DNA of 64,000 bases from Microvirga antarctica (GTDB taxonomy: Bacteria > Pseudomonadota > Alphaproteobacteria > Rhizobiales > Beijerinckiaceae). The stretch is taken from NCBI RefSeq assembly GCF_017921815.1, contig NZ_JAGEMM010000002.1:62001-126000 (forward strand). The letters are read 5' to 3'. Below the pieces are notes generated by a model that did no database searches, was not told where the DNA came from, and saw only the letters and a program-made list of their open reading frames with translations. The position numbers and the translations under genes were made by a program. Position 1 is the stretch's first letter. Each line of letters begins with the position of its first letter. Shown here in pieces: positions 16,501 to 25,149 of the stretch.

Positions 16501-17761
16501 GGCGGAGTTCGAGCGCGCGTTGCGGCATTGGCCGCTGCGCTGCCGCCCGGAGCAGCGGGTGCCCGGCCTGTGTCATGCGCGCCTGCCATGGACGATCTGG
16601 CTCATGCTGGGCGGACGCGGCGCCGGCAAGACCCGCACCGGCTCCGAATGGGTGCGCGGCATCGCGCTGGGAGAGCCGGATTTTGCCGAGCCGGCGCTCC
16701 GCCGCATCGCGCTTGTGGGCGAGACCTTCGCGGATGCCCGCCATGTGATGATCGAGGGACCGGCGGGCCTGCTGGCGGTCCACGCAAGGCACGAGCGGCC
16801 GACCTGGTCGCCGTCGCTTCGCAAGCTCGAATGGCCCAACGGGGCGGTCGCCCACGTCTTTTCGGCCGAGGATCCGGATTCCCTGCGCGGGCCGCAATTC
16901 GAGGCCGCCTGGTCGGATGAGCTCGCCAAATGGCGGCATGTCGAGGAGAGCTGGGACATGCTGCAATTCGGGCTGCGTCTTGGCGCCCAGCCGCGCCAGA
17001 TGGTGACCACCACCCCGCGTCCCATCCCGCTGCTCAAGCGCTTTCTCGCCGACCCGAGGGTGGCGGTCTCCCGCGCCCGCACCGCCGATAACGCCTCCAA
17101 CCTCGCGCCGGTATTTCTCGACACGGTGGTGGGGCGCTATCAGGGCTCGCGGCTCGGACGGCAGGAACTCGACGGCGAGATGATCGAGGACCGGCCGGAT
17201 GCGCTTTGGACCCGCGAGGGCCTGGAGATCCATCGGCTCGACGCGGCGCCGCCCATGGCGCGGATCGTGGTCGCGGTCGATCCGCCCGCGACCTCGTCGC
17301 GACGGGCCGATGCCTGCGGCCTTGTCGCGGCCGGTCTCGACGAGGGCGGACAGGCCTATGTGCTCGCCGATGAGAGCGCGCGCGGCCTGAAGCCCTCCGA
17401 ATGGGCCATGAAGGCGATCGCCCTCTATCGCCGCCTGAAGGCCGACGCCCTCGTGGTGGAGGTCAACCAGGGCGGCGAAATGGTGACCAGCGTCATCCGC
17501 GAGGTCGATCCGAGCGTGCCGGTCACCAGCGTGCGCGCCACCCGCGGCAAGTATCTGCGGGCCGAGCCCGTGGCGGTTCTCTACAATCAGGGCCGCGTGC
17601 ACCATGTGGGCGCGCTGCCGGATTTGGAGGACGAGTTGTGCGATTTCGGCCCCGGCGGCCTGACCTCGGGCCGCTCGCCGGATCGGCTCGACGCGCTTGT
17701 CTGGGCGCTCACCGAATTGATGCTGCGCGAGCGCCTACAGCCCCGTATCCGCACCCTGTAG
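16376..17761 (+). CDS. GTA large terminase subunit (gp2)
   Basis: DNA-packaging ATPase/nuclease of up to 461 residues. Walker A is LGGRGAGKTR (about 78-87), the Walker B/DEAD-like acidic pair lies in AAWSDELAKW (about 177-186), TTTPRP is the coupling motif, and the C-terminal RNase H-like nuclease shows VVAVDPPATS, VVEVNQGG and a late DRLDALVWAL. All expected motifs are present. The start is uncertain: the first ATG at 16376 overlaps gene 1 heavily and TTG/CTG codons near 16433 would also fit. The 246 bp to the portal gene contain a 12-bp palindrome TTTTCGCGAAAA at 17825-17836 and paired TTAAC words at 17856 and 17868. Confidence 0.92.
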   Translation: MMPRPTSPPPAASANCATNLLPVLSALWRTRRLAAATESWSEAEFERALRHWPLRCRPEQRVPGLCHARLPWTIWLMLGGRGAGKTRTGSEWVRGIALGEPDFAEPALRRIALVGETFADARHVMIEGPAGLLAVHARHERPTWSPSLRKLEWPNGAVAHVFSAEDPDSLRGPQFEAAWSDELAKWRHVEESWDMLQFGLRLGAQPRQMVTTTPRPIPLLKRFLADPRVAVSRARTADNASNLAPVFLDTVVGRYQGSRLGRQELDGEMIEDRPDALWTREGLEIHRLDAAPPMARIVVAVDPPATSSRRADACGLVAAGLDEGGQAYVLADESARGLKPSEWAMKAIALYRRLKADALVVEVNQGGEMVTSVIREVDPSVPVTSVRATRGKYLRAEPVAVLYNQGRVHHVGALPDLEDELCDFGPGGLTSGRSPDRLDALVWALTELMLRERLQPRIRTL

Positions 17762-18007
17762 CGGGGCAGGGGGCCTGCCGGCCCGTTGAATCATTGCGTG
17801 AGGACTTCCCGCCAGAGCCCGGTGTTTTCGCGAAAAACGGTCTTCACGTGGTGCCTTAACGGAAGTCTTAACAAGGGTTTCGCCAAGCCATTTCGGCCAA
17901 CGGCATCCCGTTTCACGTCCACCCCCGATCTGCGCAGCCCCAAACACCGCCCTTCCACTCCGCCGTCGAGGCGCGAGCCTGACATTGGGGCCACGCTGGA
18001 GTTCTTC

Positions 18008-19180
18008 ATGTTCAAGACCTTGACCCGTCTCTTTCATGCGCCGCCCGAAGCCAAGGCGTCGCGCACCCAGCCTGCGCTGTCCCTCTACATGGCGGGCCAT
18101 CCGGTCTGGACGCCCCGCGATTACGGCGCGCTCGCGCGGGAGGGGTTTCAGAAGAATGCCGTCGTGCATCGGGCCGTGCGGCTGATCGCCGAGGCCGCGG
18201 CCTCGCTGCCGCTGGTGCTGAAGGAAGGCGAGACCGAGCTCACCCGCCACCCGATCCTGACCCTCCTCGGCCGCCCCAATCCGCGCGAAGGCGGGCAGCG
18301 TTTTCTCGAGAGCCTGTACGGCCATCTCATGGTGTCGGGAAATGCCTATGTGGAGGCCGTGCGGATCGACGGCTCGGCGCGCGAACTCCATTGCCTGCGC
18401 CCTGACCGGATGCGCGTGGTGCCCGGCGCCGATGGCTGGCCCGCCGCCTACGATTATACGATCGGCCGGGAAACCATCCGCTTCGCCCCGCGCGACGGCG
18501 AGGCCCCGGTGCTGCACCTCACCCTGTTCCATCCGGCCGACGACCATTACGGCCTGTCGCCCATGGAAGCCGCCGCCATCGCGCTCGACATCCACAATGC
18601 GGCCGGTGCCTGGAACAAGGCCCTGCTCGACAATTCGGCCCGGCCCTCCGGTGCGCTGGTGGTTGGCGGTTCGACCCTGACCGAGACGCAGTTCGCGCGG
18701 CTCCGGGCCGAACTCGAGACCAACTATCAGGGCAGCGCCCAGGCGGGACGTCCGCTACTGCTGGAGGGCGGCCTCGACTGGAAACCCCTGTCGCTGTCGC
18801 CCAAGGACATGGATTTCGTCGACGCGAAGGCCGCCGCCGCCCGCGACATCGCGCTCGCCTTCGGCGTGCCGCCGCTGCTGCTCGGCCTGCCGGGCGACAA
18901 CACCCATGCCAATTATGCCGAAGCCAACCGGGCCTTCTACCGCCAGACCGTCATCCCGCTGGTCAAACGCACCGCCGAAGCCCTGGTGCAATGGCTCGCG
19001 CCGGAGGCAGGCGCGCCGCTCGCGCTCCATCCGGATCTCGACGCCATCGAGGCGCTGTCGACCGAGCGCGAAAGCCTCTGGCGCCGCGTCTCGGCTGCCA
19101 CGTTCCTGAGCGATGACGAAAAGCGCGAGGCCGTGGGCTATGGAACAGCCTTGGGAACGAAAAATCTGAGGCCCACCTAA
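18008..19180 (+). CDS. GTA portal protein, HK97 type (gp3)
   Basis: 390-residue portal that forms the ring through which DNA enters the head. Family features: YGALAREGFQKNAVVHRAVRLIAEAAASLPL, HPILTLLGRPNPREGG, LSPMEAAAIALDIHN, and FGVPPLLLGLPGDNTHANYAEANRAFYRQTV. The ATG at 18008 follows GGAG and gives the usual MFKTLTRLF start; a longer frame from 17786 is non-coding-like. The last 15 residues (after KREAVGYG) differ from what I expect for GTA portals, and the DNA composition drops from here on, so the 3' end may have been rewritten by the adjacent insertion. Confidence 0.92.
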   Translation: MFKTLTRLFHAPPEAKASRTQPALSLYMAGHPVWTPRDYGALAREGFQKNAVVHRAVRLIAEAAASLPLVLKEGETELTRHPILTLLGRPNPREGGQRFLESLYGHLMVSGNAYVEAVRIDGSARELHCLRPDRMRVVPGADGWPAAYDYTIGRETIRFAPRDGEAPVLHLTLFHPADDHYGLSPMEAAAIALDIHNAAGAWNKALLDNSARPSGALVVGGSTLTETQFARLRAELETNYQGSAQAGRPLLLEGGLDWKPLSLSPKDMDFVDAKAAAARDIALAFGVPPLLLGLPGDNTHANYAEANRAFYRQTVIPLVKRTAEALVQWLAPEAGAPLALHPDLDAIEALSTERESLWRRVSAATFLSDDEKREAVGYGTALGTKNLRPT

Positions 19181-19275
19181 AAACCGTTCTGTAAAAATGC
19201 GCTCCTACGAGGACAACATGCCATCACCGATGAATGACATTGCGATATTCGTTACGTGCATTTCCCGATCTCGAT

Positions 19276-20109
19276 TCATCGCAGGATCGCATTGTATGTC
19301 GTAAGAGAAACCCGTCCCACGACGACATGAAATGTCGGCGTCGGAAGTTCCGCGAAGAGCCGGATGTCGACGATCAGCAAGGGGGCCTTGTGGTGCTGCC
19401 AGTGACACCGCAGGTTAAGAACGTGCCCCTCACTTGCCATCGGTAGACCTTCCTTTAAGTCGCTCCCGACAGTGAACGCCACATCTTCTGTCCTGCAAAG
19501 AATTGTGTCGAGTACTTCCGGCAATGGCTCGAAAGATTCTAGCCCGATGGTCGCAACCGCGTATCCGTATCCAATCTTTGCGAGAGTTCGTGCCAGCTCG
19601 ACCGGTGAAATCCGACTCTTGAAGACTGCCTTGGGGTGAGTCCTATGAAAAGTCTCGAAAGCCTCTGATGCGTGAATGACATAGGGAATCCACTCAAAAA
19701 TTCCGGTCTCGGCCGGAAGGCCCCGCAATATGGATGCCCGGCCAAATTTGTAGAAAAAGATTGGAGCAGGATAGGACGACCTAGAAATCGTCTCTGTGAG
19801 AAGCGAACCATCAGCGCTCACTGTTCCAACTTCTATTGTGGAGGGGCGCTTTGATTTGGAGCGTTTCGATCTCATGTTGAAACGGATCCGGAAGTCCCCG
19901 AAAATCTCGCGCCCGACCCTTTGTTCGTAGCGATTGATTGTCTTCTGGCACTCTTCACAACTAGCTGCCGGCAACTCCAGAGTGCCATTTAACGATTCCG
20001 GCACGATATGCTCAAGGCTGAGCGAGCAATTGCTGCGGCCGCAATAGATACAACTTCCAACAGGCGAGTAGAGAGTCCTCCCTATACCTGTCGTCGCTTT
20101 CGCCATCAT
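19276..20109 (-). CDS. HNH-type endonuclease-like protein in low-GC insertion
   Basis: 277 residues. The N-terminus has CIYCG (Cys20, Cys23), LEHIVPESLNG (Glu33-His34) and SCEECQKTINR (Cys51, Cys54), the pattern of the zinc-stabilised HNH_5 family. The remaining 200 residues have no recognised domain. The gene runs against the GTA genes and its base composition is visibly lower in GC than all neighbours, so it was acquired separately. It splits portal and the next GTA gene. Two adjacent ATG codons (20109, 20106) can start it. Role unknown; HNH nucleases are common mobile or defence-related passengers. Confidence 0.8.
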   Translation of the reverse strand: MMAKATTGIGRTLYSPVGSCIYCGRSNCSLSLEHIVPESLNGTLELPAASCEECQKTINRYEQRVGREIFGDFRIRFNMRSKRSKSKRPSTIEVGTVSADGSLLTETISRSSYPAPIFFYKFGRASILRGLPAETGIFEWIPYVIHASEAFETFHRTHPKAVFKSRISPVELARTLAKIGYGYAVATIGLESFEPLPEVLDTILCRTEDVAFTVGSDLKEGLPMASEGHVLNLRCHWQHHKAPLLIVDIRLFAELPTPTFHVVVGRVSLTTYNAILR

Positions 20110-20335
20110 CGTTTATAATGCATCAGTTTAACCAACGTAATATTTGATGCGACTCTAGGATAGAGAACACCGAATAGTCGATCAAAAAGCGCCCCTGCTA
20201 GGCGACTGATTTGCGGACTTCAAGTCTGCCGAGAACACGGTCGGTTCTGCCCGCGAAAGGCAGGGCATGCCTCTTGGAGGAATGTTCAGACTTTTGACTA
20301 TTCAAAAGCATTTAGGGAGCTGTCAGGAACATATC

Positions 20336-20536
20336 GTGAACACTTTGGATCAGTTCGTCGAGGCTGTGATCAGCCGGGGCGACCTTGCGCATCTGGTTCT
20401 GTTCGCCTGGGCGATCGGGGCCTCGGCGCTGCTCTCCATGACCCTGCGCGATCTGCTGGCGGCGAACCGCCGGTTCGACGCCTTCGTGCGGGAATTGTCC
20501 GTCTTCAACCGTCGCACCAAGCGAGGCCCCCGATGA
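20336..20536 (+). CDS. Small GTA membrane protein at gp3.5 position
   Basis: 66 residues from GTG at 20336, with AGGAA seven bases upstream. One transmembrane helix (about 18-38, LVLFAWAIGASALLSMTL) followed by a basic tail. It occupies the place of the small gene between portal and prohead protease in RcGTA. A frame starting at 20267 would add a non-typical leader. Overlaps the next gene by ATGA. Confidence 0.7.
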   Translation: MNTLDQFVEAVISRGDLAHLVLFAWAIGASALLSMTLRDLLAANRRFDAFVRELSVFNRRTKRGPR

Positions 20537-20706
20537 AACCTGCCAAACCCCGCGCGTCCTCCACCACCCGCAAGCCGTCCGCGCGCGGCGGCAAAGCCCC
20601 CCGCGCAACCCTGGAGCGGGCGACCTTCGTGTTTCGGGATTTCGTGCGGCAGCTCGAAAAGCTCGACACCCGGGCGGCCCGGCCGGGGCGGGGAGGAACC
20701 GCCTGA
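20533..20706 (+). CDS. 57-aa basic protein upstream of prohead protease
   Basis: Begins MKPAKPRASS with many Arg/Lys/Pro residues, then a short amphipathic stretch FVFRDFVRQLEKLDTRAA. It overlaps the preceding gene (ATGA) and the following gene (TGATG), so coupling to both is likely, which is the best evidence it is translated. Possibly a small head or assembly factor; no family recognised. Confidence 0.6.
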   Translation: MKPAKPRASSTTRKPSARGGKAPRATLERATFVFRDFVRQLEKLDTRAARPGRGGTA

Positions 20707-21224
20707 TGGCCGCCTTGCCCGCCGCAGCGACGTTGCCCCTCCGCCATGTCGCGCCGGACGGCGTTTTCGAGGGCTATGCGAGCCTGTTCGGAGTGCCCGA
20801 CCTCGGCCGCGACGTGGTGATGCCCGGGGCGTTTCGCGAAGGACTGTCCCGGCGCGGCGTCGCGGGGATTCGCCTGCTCTGGCAGCATGATCCCGGCGAG
20901 CCCGTGGGGCGCTGGCTCGAACTCGCGGAAGACCGCCGGGGCCTGCGGGTGCGCGGCAGGCTCAACCTCGCGGTCGGGCGGGCGCGGGACATCGACGCCC
21001 TGATCCGCGACGGCGGGGTCGATGGATTGTCCATCGGCTTTCGCGTCGAGCGGGCCCGGCCGGATCGTCCAAAAGGTCTCCGCCGGCTCGAGAAGATCGA
21101 CCTGTGGGAAATCTCCATCGTGACCTTCCCGATGCTGCCGGACGCGCGGGTCGACGCGGTCAAGCGGCAGCATCTCCCGCTCGCCCAGACGATCCGCCGG
21201 ACGGCCGAACGCCTGTTTGCCTGA
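20706..21224 (+). CDS. HK97-type prohead protease (gp4)
   Basis: 172 residues. Serine protease of the U35/HK97 family that trims the capsid protein during head maturation. His61 in LLWQHDPGEPVG and Ser109 in DGLSIGFR are the catalytic pair; VFEGYASLFGVPDLGRDVVMPGAF and LWEISIVTFPMLPDARV are family landmarks. Normally followed directly by the capsid gene, but here 1.8 kb of other material intervenes. Confidence 0.95.
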   Translation: MAALPAAATLPLRHVAPDGVFEGYASLFGVPDLGRDVVMPGAFREGLSRRGVAGIRLLWQHDPGEPVGRWLELAEDRRGLRVRGRLNLAVGRARDIDALIRDGGVDGLSIGFRVERARPDRPKGLRRLEKIDLWEISIVTFPMLPDARVDAVKRQHLPLAQTIRRTAERLFA

Positions 21225-21295
21225 ACCCACAAGCCGCTGTTGGCGTTGACGATCAACCCGGCAGAAGCCGGCCCACCCATCAGGAGAACCGCGCC

Positions 21296-21493
21296 ATGAA
21301 GACCCTCGCGTTCGTCACCCTCATGGCCCTCGCGGCCGCAGGCTGCACCACGACCCAGGAACGGGTCGGCGGCGCCGCAGTCGGCGCGGGCGTCGGCGCT
21401 GTCGCAGGACCGGTCGGCGCGGTCGCCGGCGCAGGCGTCGGCGCGCTCACGGGTCCGTCCGTCTCCAGCGGCGTCAGACGCGCCACCCGCTGA
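21296..21493 (+). CDS. Small glycine-zipper lipoprotein
   Basis: 65 residues: signal peptide with lipobox LAAAGC (lipidated Cys17), then a Gly/Ala-rich zipper of repeated GAGVGA-type units (about 25-55) that could insert in or span a membrane, and a short basic end. AGGAGA lies 8-10 bases upstream. Resembles entericidin/osmB-like small lipoproteins in design. It is not part of known GTA gene sets, and a strong terminator follows 25 bases later, so it looks like a self-contained passenger. Confidence 0.75.
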   Translation: MKTLAFVTLMALAAAGCTTTQERVGGAAVGAGVGAVAGPVGAVAGAGVGALTGPSVSSGVRRATR

Positions 21494-21518
21494 ACCAAAG
21501 GCCCATCGTTCCAAACCC

Positions 21519-21543
21519 AACCCGCCGCAAGGCGGGTTTTTTT
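21519..21543 (+). terminator. Rho-independent terminator inside the GTA cluster
   Basis: Stem CCCGCC (21521-21526), loop GCAA, stem GGCGGG (21531-21536), then T7. Strong on the plus strand. It should stop transcripts from the head genes before the capsid gene unless a new promoter lies in or after the amidase gene. Confidence 0.9.
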
Positions 21544-21571
21544 ATGCCTGGTTGCACACAAGGATCATGCG

Positions 21572-22957
21572 ATGCATTTTGAAAGTGCCGTGTCTCTCGG
21601 CGCGCGGATCGCCGCCGGCCAGACCACCAGCGTTGCCCTCTGCCAGATGTACCTTGACCGCATCGCGGCCAAGGACAGCCTCATCAATGCCGTCGTCTAC
21701 CGGCGGAGCGCCAGCAAGATTCTCGCCGATGCCGCTGCGTCCGACGCGAGAACCGCGTCCGGCACACGCCGCAGCGCGCTCGATGGCGTGCCGTTTACCC
21801 TCAAGGCCGTGCTGGAAGCGGAGGAGACGCGCACCAGCACCGGCACCACAGCTGTCGATTACTATCCGCCCGTCGGGGCGGACAGCGATATCGCCATGGC
21901 GCTCAAATCCGCCGGCGCTGTTCTGATCGGCAAGACACATGCGCCTGGTGGCCCCGTCTTCACGGAGACGGCGGTGTTCGGGCGATGCAACAACCCCTAC
22001 ACGGCGGGTCGCAACCCAGGCTACGCAACCGGCGGCTCCTCCGGCGGCTCGGCGGCTGCGGTCGCGGCTGGTCTGACGGGTTTCGATATCGGCTCCGACG
22101 CTGCCGGATCGGTCCGTCTTCCCTCCAGCTATTGTGGGGTCTATGGCCTCAAGGCAACGTATGGGACGATATCGAGCGCAGGCGACATCTGGCCGGTCAC
22201 GCCGGATCGCCCGCCTGTGTTTCGAGACCTGTGCACCTACGGGCCGATCGCGCGCAGTCTCGACGATATCGCGGCCCTGTTGCCCATTCTGAACGCGGCG
22301 AGCGTGCGCAAGCCCGATGTCGCCCCGCTTCGGCCGTTTACCGGGCCACAGCTCAGAAAGGTCGTGCTGCTCGACAAGATCGGCGTCTGGTACTGCGACA
22401 CTGTCGTGCAGGCGGCCTTCAATGCCTTGGCGAACGCCCTGCGCGCAGCCGGCGTGACGGTCGTCCAGGCGTCCGCTTTCCCGCTCAACTACAATCAGTA
22501 TGCAGGCTTCTACGACGCCTTGTGGAACTACCCGGGCGCGGTCCTCAACACCTATTACCCGACCATCAACGTCAACAAGCGCTCGTGGGACAATACCTTC
22601 TACACGGGCAATACGCGGCCCTTCGAGTATCACCTGTCCGGCATGGTGGAAGCGGCCAAGATGCGCTCGCTTCTCGCCTCGGTCATGGGTGATGCGGATC
22701 TCATCCTGACACCGACCCACGCGGTCGGCGCGCCGGTTGCCGGGACGACGATCCCTGACACGATCACCTACATGTGCATGACGGTGCTCTACAACATCAC
22801 GGGCAATCCCGCCGTCAGCCTGCCGCTCGGCGTGCATTCGTCCGGTGTCCCGTTCGGGGTTCGAGCTGTCGGTCGACACTTCCGGGATCTCGATCTGATC
22901 CATCTGGCCAAGCAGGTCGACCGTTACGCCCGCGGCTTCGTTCCGCCCTCCCTCTGA
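21572..22957 (+). CDS. Amidase-signature family hydrolase
   Basis: 461-residue amidase of the Ser-cisSer-Lys class, hydrolysing carboxamides in the cytoplasm. Lys78 (LDGVPFTLKAV), the cis-Ser in GGSSGGSAAA (156-157) and nucleophile Ser180 (SDAAGSVRLPSSYCGVYGLK) are present. Length is at the usual lower end. The middle (about 300-370) is aromatic-rich (YNQYAGFYDALWNYPG...). The ATG at 21572 is 28 bases after a terminator, so it needs its own promoter. Its position between prohead protease and capsid genes is not normal for a GTA; it may be a passenger gene. Confidence 0.9.
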   Translation: MHFESAVSLGARIAAGQTTSVALCQMYLDRIAAKDSLINAVVYRRSASKILADAAASDARTASGTRRSALDGVPFTLKAVLEAEETRTSTGTTAVDYYPPVGADSDIAMALKSAGAVLIGKTHAPGGPVFTETAVFGRCNNPYTAGRNPGYATGGSSGGSAAAVAAGLTGFDIGSDAAGSVRLPSSYCGVYGLKATYGTISSAGDIWPVTPDRPPVFRDLCTYGPIARSLDDIAALLPILNAASVRKPDVAPLRPFTGPQLRKVVLLDKIGVWYCDTVVQAAFNALANALRAAGVTVVQASAFPLNYNQYAGFYDALWNYPGAVLNTYYPTINVNKRSWDNTFYTGNTRPFEYHLSGMVEAAKMRSLLASVMGDADLILTPTHAVGAPVAGTTIPDTITYMCMTVLYNITGNPAVSLPLGVHSSGVPFGVRAVGRHFRDLDLIHLAKQVDRYARGFVPPSL

Positions 22958-23024
22958 TCTCCGCCGCCGATCTGACCAAGCCCCCGCCCTCAGGCGGCCC
23001 ACACCTTTTGAAGAAACCCAATCC

Positions 23025-24263
23025 ATGATCCAGACCATCGAAACCAAAGCTCTGACCCCCGATGTCGCGTCCGCCGTCGAGGATTTCGCCCGTGCCTTCG
23101 AGGCGTTCAAGGAGACCAACGACACCCGTCTCGGGGAAATCGAGACCCGGCTCACCGGCGACGTGGTGACGGAGGAAAAGCTCGCGCGGATCGACGGCGC
23201 GCTCGATGACGCCAAGCGGCGTCTCGACCGTCTGGCGGTGGAGCGCGCCCGTCCGCCGCTGGGAGCAAACCCTGACGCTCCACGCGATCCGGCGCTCGCC
23301 GAACACAAGGCGGCCTTCCAGGCCTATATGCGGTCGGGCGAGGCTGCTGGATTGAAGCGGCTGGAGGAAAAGGCTCTGTCTGCCGGCTCCGGGCCGGATG
23401 GCGGCTATCTCGTGCCGGATAGCGTCGAGCGGGAGGTGCTGCAACGGCTGGCGGTCGTCTCGCCGATCCGCGCCATCGCGTCGGTGCGGGTGATTTCGGG
23501 CGGGCATTACAAGCGTGCCTTCTCGGTCTCGGGCCCGGCCGCCGGCTGGGTCGGCGAGACCGCGTCCCGCCCGCAGACGGCGGGGCCGACTCTCTCCGAG
23601 ATGAGCTTCCCGGCCATGGAGCTCTACGCCATGCCGGCCGCGACCCAGACGCTGCTCGATGACAGCATCGTGGATATCGACCGCTGGATCGCCGACGAGG
23701 TGGAGGCGGCCTTCGCCGAGCAGGAGGGCGCGGCCTTCGTCAACGGCGACGGGATCAACAAGCCCAAGGGGTTTCTGGCGGCGCCGACGGTCGAGGATGA
23801 AATCTGGGAATGGGGGCGTCTGGGCACCATCCAGACCGGCGGGCCGCAATTTCCCGCCACCAACCCGACCGACGTGCTGGTCGATCTCGTCTATGCGCTG
23901 AAGGCCGGTTATCGCCAGAACGCCTCGTTCGTCATGAACCGCAAGACGCAGAGCGTCATGCGCAAGTTCAAGGACGCGCAAGGACACTATCTCTGGGCGC
24001 CGCCCGCAAGCCTCGGCCAGGCCGCGACATTGATGGGCTTCCCGGTGGTGGAGGCGGAGGAGATGCCGGATATCGCCGCCAATGCCCGCGCCGTCGCGTT
24101 CGGGGATTTCAAGCGCGGCTATCTGGTGGTCGACCGGGCGGGCCTTCGCGTCCTGCGCGATCCGTATTCGGCCAAGCCCTATGTGCTGTTCTACACCACG
24201 AAGCGCGTCGGCGGCGGCGTGCAGGATTATGCGGCCATCAAGCTGCTGAACTTCGCCGCCTGA
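23025..24263 (+). CDS. Major capsid protein, HK97 fold (gp5)
   Basis: 412 residues. The N-terminal ~100 residues are a charged helical delta/scaffold region (FARAFEAFKETNDTRLGEIETRL...) that the prohead protease would remove; the mature part has GGYLVPDSVEREVLQRL, AGWVGETASRPQT, the E-loop/P-domain region, GKGINKPKG-like NGDGINKPKGFL, and VGGGVQDYAAIKLLNFA at the end. All are typical of GTA capsid proteins. Normal length for the family. Confidence 0.95.
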   Translation: MIQTIETKALTPDVASAVEDFARAFEAFKETNDTRLGEIETRLTGDVVTEEKLARIDGALDDAKRRLDRLAVERARPPLGANPDAPRDPALAEHKAAFQAYMRSGEAAGLKRLEEKALSAGSGPDGGYLVPDSVEREVLQRLAVVSPIRAIASVRVISGGHYKRAFSVSGPAAGWVGETASRPQTAGPTLSEMSFPAMELYAMPAATQTLLDDSIVDIDRWIADEVEAAFAEQEGAAFVNGDGINKPKGFLAAPTVEDEIWEWGRLGTIQTGGPQFPATNPTDVLVDLVYALKAGYRQNASFVMNRKTQSVMRKFKDAQGHYLWAPPASLGQAATLMGFPVVEAEEMPDIAANARAVAFGDFKRGYLVVDRAGLRVLRDPYSAKPYVLFYTTKRVGGGVQDYAAIKLLNFAA

Positions 24264-24266
24264 TCG

Positions 24267-25064
24267 TCACTGCCGCGTCCAGGCGCCCTCGCGTCCGCCG
24301 AGCCGCCGGGTGGCGTCGGCGATCCAGCGCTGATGGTCGACGAGCGGTGTCACCGCCGTCAATCCGCCGCACGCGCTGGGCTGCGTCGTCTTCAGTGGTC
24401 CGCTCGACCAGCTGACGATTCCCGACAGCCGGTAATCGCTGGCGCGGCCGGTGAGAACCGGTCCGCCGGAATCGCCCCGGCAGGCGCCCGCGCCCGTGGT
24501 CTCGGCGAGCCGGTTGCGGTCGACGGCGATCTGGACGCGGTTCGACACCTCGACAGTCCCCACCGAGACGAGAAGCGTCTGTCGGAGAGTGCGGGCGGAA
24601 CGCTTGAGGTTTTCCGCCAGCACGCCGAACCCCGCGATGGTGACGAGGTCGTCATCCTCGATGCGGGTGGCCAGGCGCGGGTCCATCGGCACGAAGTCGC
24701 TGCCCAGCGGCCGCTCGAGCTTCAGCACCGCCAGATCGACGCCGGGCTGCGTGCGCGGCGTCGTTCCGCGCACGAAGGCCGGATGGATCGCGATCGCCAT
24801 GACATTGACCGCCGCCGTTTTGAACGCCCGGCTCACCGACACGATGCGGTAGGACGCCTCGTCGAGCATGCAATGGGCGGCCGTCATCACGAGGTCCTGC
24901 GCGATCAGCACGCCGGTGCACAATTCGCCGGCGCTGTTTTCGACCGCCACCACGGCGCGCCGGACACCATTCGTATCCCGCGAGGGAGTGCCCAGCACGA
25001 CGGCGTTTGCTGGTCCCGCAAGGAGCGCGACAGCCACGAGACTCAAAAACAGGGATGCGCGCAT
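24267..25064 (-). CDS. Secreted trypsin-like serine protease (S1), copy A
   Basis: 265 residues from ATG 25064: signal peptide (MRASLFLSLVAVALLAGPANA), then a chymotrypsin-fold protease with triad His64 (TAAHCML), Asp110 (GVDLAVLKL) and Ser199 (CRGDSGGPVL). A longer open frame to 25391 and an ATG at 25172 exist, but only this start places a signal peptide at the N-terminus; its ribosome site is weak. Oriented against the GTA genes, between capsid and connector genes. Paralogue of the next gene with His and Asp at identical positions. Target unknown. Confidence 0.87.
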   Translation of the reverse strand: MRASLFLSLVAVALLAGPANAVVLGTPSRDTNGVRRAVVAVENSAGELCTGVLIAQDLVMTAAHCMLDEASYRIVSVSRAFKTAAVNVMAIAIHPAFVRGTTPRTQPGVDLAVLKLERPLGSDFVPMDPRLATRIEDDDLVTIAGFGVLAENLKRSARTLRQTLLVSVGTVEVSNRVQIAVDRNRLAETTGAGACRGDSGGPVLTGRASDYRLSGIVSWSSGPLKTTQPSACGGLTAVTPLVDHQRWIADATRRLGGREGAWTRQ

Positions 25065-25149
25065 ATGTCCAACAAACACCGAGGCGGGGGGCTCAAAACG
25101 GGAAGGCGTGAGCGCAAAGGATGTTCCGGCGGCCTGGAGAAGTCCACGC

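Noticed and set aside
20213..20229. tRNA-like anticodon arm (GCGGA-CTTCAAG-TCTGC, anticodon TCA as in tRNA-Sec) in the gap after the HNH gene
   Set aside because: Only one arm fits. No acceptor stem, proper D arm or GGTTCGA T loop can be assembled around it, so it is not called a tRNA; at most a decayed fragment. A tRNAscan/Infernal run would settle it.
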